Source of the DNA: Candidatus Sumerlaeota bacterium
GTDB lineage: Bacteria; Sumerlaeota; Sumerlaeia; JADFCT01
Length of the DNA: 31,097 nt
NCBI GenBank assembly: GCA_026398575.1
Contig: JAPLSP010000506.1
Location: 1-31,097, forward strand
Direction of reading: 5' to 3'
The notes beneath the pieces are model-generated. The model did no database searches. It saw only the letters and a list, made by a program, of their open reading frames with translations, and was not told where the DNA came from. Positions 1-7,074 of the stretch are shown one piece after another; within the stretch, counting starts at the first letter, position 1, and each line of letters opens with the position of its first letter. Made by a program: the position numbers and the translations under genes.

Positions 1-34
1 CCGGCGGGTTGAAATGCTCTCTCTCCTTTTTTGC

Positions 35-296
35 AGCGCGCTTCAGCGCGGCTTCTCGATGCGCTTTAGCATTTCCGGCAAATTACCTGCCTCAGTTATC
101 AAGCAGCCGCTCATACCCCAGCCTTTGCCTCCGCGCTCGTATCATCATATTCATCTTCCATGGATGTCCCATGCCGCTCCATTTTTTCATTATTCGAGCC
201 TGCTGGAAGATGGTGAATGAATATCTTTGAGACGACATGGGTGGAAGAAGAAAGCATGGCTGAAGCCTCCGTCGAGAAGCCGCGCTGAAGCGCGCT
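35..296. repeat. Inverted repeat pair, 25-bp perfect arms
   Basis: The arm at 35-59 is the exact reverse complement of the arm at 272-296, with about 212 bp between them. Each arm carries a small palindrome of its own (6-bp half-sites around a 2-nt centre). I see no convincing gene between the arms, although short open frames exist. It could be a REP/MITE-like element or two copies of one intergenic repeat in opposite orientation. Confidence 0.6.
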
Positions 297-325
297 CATA
301 AGATTTATGTTGCCCTTGCTCCCCG

Positions 326-445
326 CCGGCTAAAGCCGGGGGCAAGGAGGAACCTGCTGAAGCAGGTTATCAAATGTCCAAACTCCAGCGTCCCTCCGGA
401 GCTATAAAGGCAGCTGTTGCACGCCCACCGTTGAAATGGGTGGGC
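326..445. repeat. Cluster of three short hairpins in the gene-free first 505 bp
   Basis: There are three short dyads. One is 326-339, with 6-bp arms around AA. One is 351-368, AACCTGCT-GA-AGCAGGTT, with 8-bp arms. One is 423-429 paired with 439-445, a 7-bp GC-rich stem and 9-nt loop. The first two, and the palindromes inside the 25-bp arms upstream, share a GCT(G/A)AAGC core while the outer stem bases differ but stay paired. The last lies about 60 bp past the stop of the lipoprotein gene and could act as its terminator, but has no clear T-run. Positions 1-505 otherwise hold nothing I can support as a gene. Confidence 0.5.
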
Positions 446-505
446 TATTATCAATCAATCCCTCCAGGATGGCTAAAATGGCGTTAGAACAAAATTGAAA
501 GATAG

Positions 506-1057
506 CTACTCCTCCATCGCCACGTTGAGCGTGATTCCCGTTTTGCCGTCTTCGCCGTTGAGGCCGATCATCAGCGCGCGCTTTTCGGTTTTCTTCTTGA
601 AGCTCAGCATGATGTTCTTTTCGCTCTCCACGGATGTTTCTTCGTTCCATCCCTGCTTCTTGGCGTCGGACTTGTAAGCGGCGGCGACGGTTTTGACAGC
701 ATCCGCCGATTCCAGCATGAGCATGAAATTCTTCTTATCCTTGACGGTCGTAATGGCTTTGGCGCCCTTATAAACAAGCACGTCCTTCGGAAAATCCTTG
801 GGAATTTCCACGCCCGCCGCGCCGCCGGAAAAAGCCGCTTCGGCGCCTTCTTTGGTCTTGATCTTCATCTGCTGCTTTGACAAATCCACCTGGGCCTTGC
901 CGCCCGATTGCTTTTCAATTGCCTTTTCCATTGCCTTTTGGGCGATGAGATTCGAGGCGGCGGATTTATCCTCCTTCTTGCCGCACGCGGCGCCATAAGC
1001 CAGGATGCAGGCCATGGCGGCCAGAGCGATGAAGCGGGCTGAAGCGCTTTTCCTCAT
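506..1057 (-). CDS. Putative lipoprotein, function unknown
   Basis: This encodes 183 residues that I do not recognise as a named family. The start at 1057 is chosen because AAGGAG lies just upstream at good spacing and the protein then opens with a clean signal: MRKSAS, a hydrophobic stretch (FIALAAMACILAYGAAC) and a lipobox-like AYGAAC followed by GKKEDKS. It would be lipidated on the cysteine near residue 26 and anchored in a membrane facing the periplasm. The mature part is Lys/Ala/Glu-rich. Its middle (VEIPKDFPKDVLVYKGAK) and later VKTVAAAYKSDAKKQGW resemble the compact alpha/beta lipoproteins in which a periodic K-x-x-GW element follows an amphipathic helix; that likeness is inference. 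An in-frame ATG at 1102 exists but would bury the signal peptide. It is transcribed away from ptsH. Confidence 0.75.
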   Translation of the reverse strand: MRKSASARFIALAAMACILAYGAACGKKEDKSAASNLIAQKAMEKAIEKQSGGKAQVDLSKQQMKIKTKEGAEAAFSGGAAGVEIPKDFPKDVLVYKGAKAITTVKDKKNFMLMLESADAVKTVAAAYKSDAKKQGWNEETSVESEKNIMLSFKKKTEKRALMIGLNGEDGKTGITLNVAMEE

Positions 1058-1325
1058 AATAGTCTCCTTGTCGGGCTTTGAATGCGGCCCAGAGCAACGC
1101 ATAAATTGAGGTGAAAGGCAAAGGGAAAAACAATCGCGGAGAACATTTAGTCTAAGACTTTAAGAGCCCGCCTTTTATGCCATCCGCCCCACGACGGCTT
1201 CTTGTTAATATTTCGATTTTGCGCTCCCTTGGCCATTTTCTGCCCTTGACTTTGGCTAATTATCCTTTGAAAATTAGAGGGCAGCAGCACAAAGTTTATC
1301 TTGTTAGCATTTGGCGAGGTTTCGC

Positions 1326-1604
1326 GTGGCCCCTTCCAGCCGGCGCACAGTGATGATTCGCAATCTCCTGGGCTTGCACGCCCGTCCGGCGGCGAAGTTT
1401 GTCCAAATCGCCAGCCGCTATACGGATACCGAAGTTGCCGTCCGCAAAGGCAGCGAAGTGGTTAATGGCAAGAGCATCATGGGCATGATGATGTTGGCGG
1501 CGGCGCTCGGAACGGAACTGAGCATCGAGGCCACCAGCGGACATCATGAAGAGGCGCTTGAGCGTCTGTGCGAACTGGTCGAAAATAAATTCGACGAAGA
1601 ATAG
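1326..1604 (+). CDS. ptsH: HPr, phosphocarrier protein of the PTS
   Basis: HPr accepts a phosphoryl group from enzyme I on a histidine and passes it on to PTS or regulatory targets in the cytoplasm. The active-site motif GLHARPA is present, with the histidine at residue 18. The NGKSIMGMMMLAA segment carries the serine equivalent to the regulatory Ser46 site. Length (92 residues) fits the family. I prefer the GTG at 1326, because GCGAGG stands six bases upstream and it gives the usual distance to the histidine; a TTG at 1311 is possible but lacks a ribosome site. ptsI follows after 57 bp on the same strand. A -35-like TTGACT at 1246 exists, but no convincing -10 goes with it. Confidence 0.93.
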   Translation: MAPSSRRTVMIRNLLGLHARPAAKFVQIASRYTDTEVAVRKGSEVVNGKSIMGMMMLAAALGTELSIEATSGHHEEALERLCELVENKFDEE

Positions 1605-1661
1605 CGATATTGCTGCAAGGCGCGCTTTCAGGCCGCGTCATGCGGGACCGGTCTTTTTCTT

Positions 1662-3422
1662 ATGGCTAACGCTTCCAACGCATCTTTGGAAATCACGGGC
1701 ATCGGCGTGTCGCCGGGCGTTGTCTATGGCGAAGCGCTGCTGATTGACAAGCGGAGCCTCCAGATCGAGCCGCGAACGATTCCGGCCAATAAAATCGAAT
1801 CGGAAGTCGTGGCGTTTCGCCAGGCCATCGAGCAATCGCGCCAGCAGATCATGGCCATCCGCCGGCGCGTGGCGGACGTTCTGCATGAATCCAAAGCGCA
1901 AATCTACGATTCGCATCTGATGATTCTGGACGACGAACTGATCTTTCAAAAAACGATCAGCGTCATCCGCGGCGAATCCCTGAACGCCGAATATGCCTTC
2001 GACCGCTCCATCAAAGAGTTGGCCCAGCGCTTCGAGGAAATTGACGATCCTTATATGCGCGCCCGCCGGGCGGACCTGGAAGATATCCATCAGCGCGTCC
2101 TGAACAACCTGCTGCAGCTCGAGCATGAGCCGATCATCGAGATCAATCGGCCCGTCATCGTGGTCGCCCATGACCTGACGCCCTCGGACACCGCCAACAT
2201 GATCGGCCGGCCGGTTCTGGCCTTTGTGACGGACAAGGGAGGTCCGACGTCGCACGCCGCCATCATGGCCAAGGCGCTCGAGATTCCCGCCGTCGTCAGC
2301 GCCGAAACCGTGACGGCCCGCGTCAAGCAGGGCGATCTGCTGCTGGTGGACGGCGACAACGGCATCATCGTCATTTCGCCCACCGAATCGCGCCTGCGCA
2401 AGGCCGAGCGGACCATCCGGCTGCGCGAGCGCCAGGACGCCGAGCGCGAGCGGCTGCGCGACCTGCCGGCCGAAACGCGCGACGGCTATCGCATCGAGCT
2501 GGCCGCCAATATCGAGTTTCCCGAGGAGATTCCCCACGTCCTCAGCCACGGCGCCGACGGCGTGGGATTGTTCCGCACCGAATTCCACTACCTCAACAAA
2601 GGCCGGCTTCCCGAAGAAGAGGAGCTATACGAGGTTTATTCGGACGTGTTGCGCCGCATCGCGCCCAAGCCCGTGATCTTCAGGACCGTGGACCTGGGGG
2701 GCGACAAGCTGGCCGATTATATGAGCACGACCCAGGAATTCAATCCCTACCTCGGGCTGCGCGCCATCCGCCTGTGCCTGGCGAATCCGGAAATGTTCCG
2801 GACGCAATTGCGCGCGATCATCCGCGCCTCGGCCCATGGTCCGGCCAAGATCATGTTTCCCATGATCACCCGCGTGGATGAGGTGCGCCAGGCGCGCGCT
2901 ATGATGGCCTCGGTGCGCCGGGAATTGCGCGCTGAAGGCAAGCCCATGTCGAGCGACATCGAAATCGGAATCATGATCGAGATTCCTTCGGCGGCCCTGA
3001 CGAGTGACATCCTGGCGCAGCAGGTGGACTTTTTCTCGATCGGCACGAACGACCTCATCCAATATACGATGGCCGTGGATCGCGTCAATGAGGCGGTGGC
3101 CCACCTCTATGAGCCTTATCACCCGAGCGTGCTGCGCCTGATTTCGCACGTTATCACTTCGGCCCATGAAGCGGGCATTTGGGTGGGCGTTTGCGGCGAA
3201 ATGGCCGCCGACCCGATGAACGCCGTGTTGCTGGCGGGCATGGGAGTGGATGAGCTGAGCATGGGCTCGATCCTGATCCCCGAAGTCAAAGCCCTCCTCC
3301 GCAGCGTCACGTTGTCGCAGGCGCGCGAGCTGGCGCGCGAAGTGCTGCGCCTCCCGAATTCCCAGAAAATCCGCGCCCTCATCGCCAAGCGCCGCAGACA
3401 ATTCCGCCGCGCGGCGCACTAG
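1662..3422 (+). CDS. ptsI: Phosphoenolpyruvate-protein phosphotransferase (enzyme I)
   Basis: Enzyme I takes phosphate from PEP and passes it to HPr, the first step of the PTS. The protein has 586 residues, normal for the family. In order it shows the N-terminal swivel and HPr-binding region (GIGVSPGVVYGEALL), the phospho-histidine loop GGPTSHAAIMAKA (His198), the PEP-binding GVGLFRTEF and VDLGGDK motifs, the FFSIGTNDLIQY segment and the C-terminal GVCGEMAADP with the catalytic acid Cys511. All key residues are present. It lies directly after ptsH. No EII permease is in the window, so the pair may feed a regulatory (PTS-Ntr-like) or mannose-type branch encoded elsewhere; that is inference. 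It converges with the 3444-4337 gene, only 21 bp apart. Confidence 0.97.
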   Translation: MANASNASLEITGIGVSPGVVYGEALLIDKRSLQIEPRTIPANKIESEVVAFRQAIEQSRQQIMAIRRRVADVLHESKAQIYDSHLMILDDELIFQKTISVIRGESLNAEYAFDRSIKELAQRFEEIDDPYMRARRADLEDIHQRVLNNLLQLEHEPIIEINRPVIVVAHDLTPSDTANMIGRPVLAFVTDKGGPTSHAAIMAKALEIPAVVSAETVTARVKQGDLLLVDGDNGIIVISPTESRLRKAERTIRLRERQDAERERLRDLPAETRDGYRIELAANIEFPEEIPHVLSHGADGVGLFRTEFHYLNKGRLPEEEELYEVYSDVLRRIAPKPVIFRTVDLGGDKLADYMSTTQEFNPYLGLRAIRLCLANPEMFRTQLRAIIRASAHGPAKIMFPMITRVDEVRQARAMMASVRRELRAEGKPMSSDIEIGIMIEIPSAALTSDILAQQVDFFSIGTNDLIQYTMAVDRVNEAVAHLYEPYHPSVLRLISHVITSAHEAGIWVGVCGEMAADPMNAVLLAGMGVDELSMGSILIPEVKALLRSVTLSQARELAREVLRLPNSQKIRALIAKRRRQFRRAAH

Positions 3423-3443
3423 GCTTGGATGACCTTACATTTC

Positions 3444-4337
3444 CTAAGGCTTCGATAAGCGTCGTATCTGGGCTCCAAATCTGTCATCGTTATTAAGGCG
3501 CTTCTTTATTCTTTCCACGTCTTCCTCTTGGAGGGCCGGATAGCATTCTTTGAGAATATCGCCGATCCTGCCGATGATTGCCTCCTTCGGTGGCATCGGC
3601 GAGCATTCCTCCAAGAGCTTTTCCTGGTCTTGGGCAGGTAAGTCAAAGAAACCAGTATTCCTTTTCAAAGCATCCCTTATCGTCTTTGACGCAACCCATA
3701 ATGGCTCCATGCGATTGAATCTAAAGATTTCCTGAATAAGCTCTTCTTCTTCTTTCCCTTCTGTATCTTCTTTCCAATCACGCACGTCTACTCTTGAGTA
3801 TAAATTGCCTACCATCCATCCTAGTCTATGCTGAAACGCTTGCTGCAGTCTCCCAACTCTTGCTGCGATAAGCGTTCGATAATGCTCATTAGCTTTGACC
3901 GAGATAGAGACTCTCAAGACTGCTACGCAACGCACAGAGATGCCAGCATCGGCGTCTGGATGAAGATAAAAAAGGCCAAGATTCTGTTCGTTCTGGTTAA
4001 TGACCCTTTCGATAAGCATTAAGGCACGTTCCTTGATTTCTTTTTTGAAAATGCCCGGCCCTAAATATCCGAATTGATTTCTTAGCGAGCTGGCAATTAA
4101 GTCCTCCAATGAGCGAATAACAGACAAGCATATATGCGTCGCTTTGCACCTGCCGTCTCTTTGCACCAAATCGCAGGACTGCGTCAGGACTAGAAATCGC
4201 TGGTACTTAGGATCGGAAAAATATGGATGGACCTTCTCGAAAAGAGCCCGAAGCCCTTCGTCTGGCCTCAAAATGTCCCCTTGGCACAAATTCTGATCAG
4301 ACGCTAGCGAATCAGCTGAGTCATAGGTCCAATGCAT
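3444..4337 (-). CDS. Hypothetical protein with GDIL and LTQSCDL motifs (third gene of a three-gene cassette)
   Basis: I do not recognise the family. The 297-residue protein has no signal peptide or membrane segment. Near the N-terminus it reads CQGDILRPDEGL, then FLVLTQSCDLVQRDGRCK and ATHICLSVI. The pattern of a G-D-I segment followed by a hydrophobic strand ending in S-C-D-L looks like a conserved pocket and could hold a catalytic or metal-binding cysteine. The C-terminal third is charged and helical (KEEEELIQEIFRFNRMEPLW, EEDVERIKKRLNNDDRFG). The start at 4337 follows the preceding small gene by 15 bp, so the three genes are probably one transcript. Base composition is visibly more AT-rich than ptsI or the sigma cluster, which suggests an acquired cassette. 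Confidence 0.8.
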   Translation of the reverse strand: MHWTYDSADSLASDQNLCQGDILRPDEGLRALFEKVHPYFSDPKYQRFLVLTQSCDLVQRDGRCKATHICLSVIRSLEDLIASSLRNQFGYLGPGIFKKEIKERALMLIERVINQNEQNLGLFYLHPDADAGISVRCVAVLRVSISVKANEHYRTLIAARVGRLQQAFQHRLGWMVGNLYSRVDVRDWKEDTEGKEEEELIQEIFRFNRMEPLWVASKTIRDALKRNTGFFDLPAQDQEKLLEECSPMPPKEAIIGRIGDILKECYPALQEEDVERIKKRLNNDDRFGAQIRRLSKP

Positions 4338-4352
4338 GGCTCACCATTGCTT

Positions 4353-4577
4353 CTACCGGGTAGAACGATTGGACCGGCCTTCTTGAATCTCTCTGGGAGC
4401 AACATAAATCTCCACTTCCCCTGATGTCCGGCTTGTAGGAACCGCACGAACAATTGCCGGCTTGGCTCGCGTATTAATACTGATTCGAGTGTCCTCAACC
4501 ACCGCAGTTTTATAATGAAAGCCAGCAGAATTGCTTGCCATGGTATTGGGGCTCGTATCTTCAATCGAAGCGGTCAT
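4353..4577 (-). CDS. Small hypothetical protein (second gene of the cassette)
   Basis: This encodes 74 residues of unknown function, beginning MTASIEDTSPNTMASN and ending in a basic tail (REIQEGRSNRSTR). There is no signal peptide or membrane helix. The middle (TAVVEDTRISINTR and SGEVEIYVAPREI) has alternating hydrophobic residues suggesting a few beta strands. It starts two bases after the stop of the upstream gene, and a GAGGAGG-like ribosome site lies inside that gene's last codons, which argues that it is real and translationally coupled. An overlapping open frame (4304-4564) in another phase has no comparable ribosome site and is treated as a shadow. Confidence 0.6.
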   Translation of the reverse strand: MTASIEDTSPNTMASNSAGFHYKTAVVEDTRISINTRAKPAIVRAVPTSRTSGEVEIYVAPREIQEGRSNRSTR

Positions 4578-4579
4578 TT

Positions 4580-5206
4580 TTATGATTCCTCCTCTGTTAA
4601 GTTTAGTATCTTTTCTGTGATATTTGCAGATAATAATTTTACGTCATCTATTGGTATCTGAAGCCACGCTTTAAGATCATCAGGCTGACTGGAAATCCTT
4701 TCAAAATTCAGTACTATTGCGTATTCCCCTGCTTCACGATTGCTGATGTGAACATTCACACGTCCATCTTTCCACTTAAGTGCACGGCGGATTTCTTTGC
4801 CTACAATGTCGTGTTTCTCATCCGATATCCTGCCGTCCAAAGCCATTGAAAAAAGCCCTATAAACTCATCGGATGGTTTCTCTACTTGATAGCGAATATT
4901 GTAACCAGCGGCTACTAGTGGGGTTTTAGGCAACATTGCAATTGCCTTTACTGCGATCCCTCTCGATTTATCTAACACATCCAAAGTACATTTCTCACAT
5001 CCAATATGAAGACGCCCAGAGTCTGCAGAAACGGATAATTCATCAATCTTAACACGGAAGGGAGCAATAGCATCCAATGGCACCAGTACTTCAATGGGAT
5101 GATCTGGTGGTTTCCCAAACAAGTGTTCAGCGATGCCTTTGGGCGTGAGAATCGCGGGATTCCAATGCCCCACAATGATCGTATTCCAATCGAATGGTTT
5201 AATCAA
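4580..5206 (-). CDS. Hypothetical protein (first gene of the cassette)
   Basis: This is about 208 residues and I do not recognise it. It reads as a soluble alpha/beta protein: FDWNTIIVGHWNPAILT near the start, then PIEVLVPLDAIAPF, a CEKC pair (HIGCEKCTLDV), AAGYNIRYQVE, NVHISNREAGEYAIVLNFER and a final helix ending TEEES. The start is uncertain. The frame is open to a TTG at 5227 that lacks a ribosome site. A TTG at 5206 has GAGGGAG seven to eight bases upstream and is chosen here. In another frame a 23-codon reading frame from an ATG at 5274 ends in a TGA overlapping that TTG, so a coupled leader peptide or a one-base indel near the start is possible. It heads the three-gene AT-richer unit. 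Confidence 0.7.
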   Translation of the reverse strand: MIKPFDWNTIIVGHWNPAILTPKGIAEHLFGKPPDHPIEVLVPLDAIAPFRVKIDELSVSADSGRLHIGCEKCTLDVLDKSRGIAVKAIAMLPKTPLVAAGYNIRYQVEKPSDEFIGLFSMALDGRISDEKHDIVGKEIRRALKWKDGRVNVHISNREAGEYAIVLNFERISSQPDDLKAWLQIPIDDVKLLSANITEKILNLTEEES

Positions 5207-5274
5207 AAGAGAGACTCCCTCTTCCAAGCTTTCGCCACAATTCTGTCTTTGAAGCTAACGTCATTAGGTCTCAT
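5203..5274 (-). CDS. Possible 23-codon leader reading frame upstream of the cassette
   Basis: An ATG at 5274 opens a frame beginning MRPNDVSFKDRIVAKAWK that stops at a TGA overlapping the TTG at 5206. It could be a leader peptide coupled to the next gene, or the true N-terminus separated from it by a one-base sequencing or real frameshift. No good ribosome site precedes it, so support is weak. Confidence 0.25.
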   Translation of the reverse strand: MRPNDVSFKDRIVAKAWKRESLF

Positions 5275-5331
5275 CGCGCAATAAGTTTTTTCCCGGCCAG
5301 CAAAACAAAAAAATGTGCTAACCTTCAATAA

Positions 5332-7047
5332 TTACTGTTTCAATGACAGCACGCTCGCTTTGCGGCGGCCTTCGGGATCGCGGGGAGAGAGGCAGAGGAT
5401 GTCAACCGGGGGCTTGCCGTCAATCTCCCGAGCCTGGATGCCCTGGATGTCATGAGGCGCCTGCCATTCGCGCAGGGGACGCGCGGCGAAGCCTTTGTTT
5501 TTCGGGAGCTGGGGGAAGAGCGCCACCTTGTCTTTGGCCGTTTTCGTCACCAAATCAGGCAGGCCGTCGCCGTTGAAGTCGCGGTCCACGATAATGGGCA
5601 TGTCGTTCTCGGAAAGCAGGCCGAAGATCGCGTAAACCAACTTGAGGCGATAGGTGAAATTTGGCTGCTCAGGAAAAAAGCCTTTCTTGTCCGGGCCACC
5701 TTTGGGGTCCCAAAGAAAAACGCGCAAGTCAACTTCCAATCCGCCTTTGAAATAGGCCTCTAGGTTCTTTTGCGCGCTGGCAGCCTGCAGGTCCAGGTAC
5801 GTCAGCATCAAGTCCGGGTAACCATCATTGTTGAAATCCACCAGCGGGATTCGCCCCGGCTGCGGCGTGAAGTCGCCGGTAGTAATTTTTGCCTGCGGCT
5901 CGCCGAGGGTATATGAGCCATTTGCGCCATTGCCGCTTTTTGCGCCGCGATACAAACTGATGTGGGTACGCGAGCGCGCCAGGCTCGGCTCGCTTTCGAT
6001 CAGCAGGCCGTCCGGAATGCCGTCATGATCCAGATCGGCGTAGTAAGTGAATCGGAACCACGGATCGCCCAGGGCGTTTTCCTCGGGAGCGCCGAATTCC
6101 AGGCCCGGTTTTTGCAGATAGACGCCTTCGCTTTTGCTGATCAAATCCGGCAGGCCATCTCCGTTGAAGTCGGTGATGATGAAACCGGTGTTGGATCCTC
6201 CCGTGTGCGTAATCGCCTGGAACTTCCAGGGCCTGCCGTTCCACGCGGCGGAAAAGGACCGCGTCGGAGTATAAGACAATCCGGCATAGGGCGGTGAAAA
6301 GACCAGCGCCTCGGGGCTCGAATCCACCCAGCGATCCGGCGCATCGTTCCAGGGCGCGACGGAGACGCGCTCCAGTTTCCCTCCCGCCGAGCGCCACAGG
6401 CCCAGCCCGCCCTGCGAGGGCGTCAGAATCTCATCGCTGCCGTCATCGTTGATATCCAGCGTGATGACAGCCATTTGCGCCTTGGCAAACGTTTCCGGAA
6501 GCATGAGCGGGCTTTCGGCGGCCATAGCAAAGCGGGCGCCGGGCTGGAGATAGTCCAGCCGCCAAATCCCCCGCCGGCTCAACCCAATCCAGCAGGGAGA
6601 GGCGCTATCGGACGTGATGAAAGGCGTGGAAGCCACCAGGGCGATTTCTTCCGGAAGCGGGAATGTCATCTGCGGCTTGGTCGGGACTTCGAAGCCGTTG
6701 GATGGGGTGAAGTAAAGATTGAGCGCTCCCTTGGCCAACTCCGCCACGTCGGTCCGTCCATCCCCATTGAAATCGCGCTCATAAAAACTATACGCCCCCT
6801 TCGGCTGAAGAAGCAAAGGCGCTGCAAAGGAGACAGGAGACAGGAGACAGAAGACGGCAAGGAGGAGACGCGAAGACGCGGAGACGCGGAGACGCGAAGA
6901 CGCGGAGACGCGGAGAGGGGAAACGCGGAGAGGGGAAACGGGTTTGTGGTCCGTGTTTGTCCGTGCCCGTCCGTGTCGGTCCGTGCCCGTCCGTGTCCGC
7001 CCGTTTTTTCCTTTTTCATTTCTCATTTTACATTTCTCATTTTTCAT
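5332..7047 (-). CDS. Secreted FG-GAP/VCBS-type repeat protein, repeat-encoded N-terminus
   Basis: The frame encodes 571 residues. At least six aspartate-rich calcium-loop repeats of the FG-GAP (integrin-like) type are visible: DFNGDGRTDVAEL near residue 92, DINDDGSDEIL near 198, then DFNGDGLPDLISK, DLDHDGIPDGLL, DFNNDGYPDLML and DFNGDGLPDLVTK. Such repeats build an extracellular beta-propeller. A hydrophobic signal-like stretch (LLLAVFCLLSPVSFAAP) sits at residues 61-77 instead of the N-terminus. Everything before it is translated 7-, 8- and 10-bp tandem repeats, so the start is uncertain; 7047 is only the furthest ATG with an open frame. It follows the TPR gene on the same strand, whose stop lies 17 bases before that ATG, so the two may form an operon. 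Function beyond secretion and Ca2+-dependent folding is unknown. Confidence 0.8.
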   Translation of the reverse strand: MKNEKCKMRNEKGKNGRTRTGTDRHGRARTNTDHKPVSPLRVSPLRVSASSRLRVSASSRLLLAVFCLLSPVSFAAPLLLQPKGAYSFYERDFNGDGRTDVAELAKGALNLYFTPSNGFEVPTKPQMTFPLPEEIALVASTPFITSDSASPCWIGLSRRGIWRLDYLQPGARFAMAAESPLMLPETFAKAQMAVITLDINDDGSDEILTPSQGGLGLWRSAGGKLERVSVAPWNDAPDRWVDSSPEALVFSPPYAGLSYTPTRSFSAAWNGRPWKFQAITHTGGSNTGFIITDFNGDGLPDLISKSEGVYLQKPGLEFGAPEENALGDPWFRFTYYADLDHDGIPDGLLIESEPSLARSRTHISLYRGAKSGNGANGSYTLGEPQAKITTGDFTPQPGRIPLVDFNNDGYPDLMLTYLDLQAASAQKNLEAYFKGGLEVDLRVFLWDPKGGPDKKGFFPEQPNFTYRLKLVYAIFGLLSENDMPIIVDRDFNGDGLPDLVTKTAKDKVALFPQLPKNKGFAARPLREWQAPHDIQGIQAREIDGKPPVDILCLSPRDPEGRRKASVLSLKQ

Positions 7048-7074
7048 TTCTCATTTTCCATTTTTCATTTTACA
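6828..7074. repeat. Composite short tandem-repeat block: 7-, 8-, 10- and 7-bp units
   Basis: Four arrays abut. 6828-6869 has AGGAGAC-like 7-bp units (six, one degenerate). 6870-6943 has GCGGAGAC-like 8-bp units. 6951-7006 has CCGTGNNNGT-like 10-bp units. 7012-7074 has nine perfect-phase 7-bp units of TTTNNCA type. On the minus strand each unit of the last array contains AAATG, so ATG codons recur in all three frames. The TPR stop (7065-7067) and the FG-GAP ATG (7045-7047) both fall inside it. Confidence 0.85.

Noticed and set aside
1246..1274. Sigma-70 promoter ahead of ptsH
   Set aside because: TTGACT is present, but no recognisable -10 box lies at 16-18 bp.
1638..3419. Long minus-strand frames opposite ptsI
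   Set aside because: They are His/Arg/Asp-rich antisense shadows of a certain gene.
4304..4564. 86-codon frame overlapping the small cassette gene
   Set aside because: It overlaps both neighbouring genes and lacks the coupled ribosome site that the 4577 start has.
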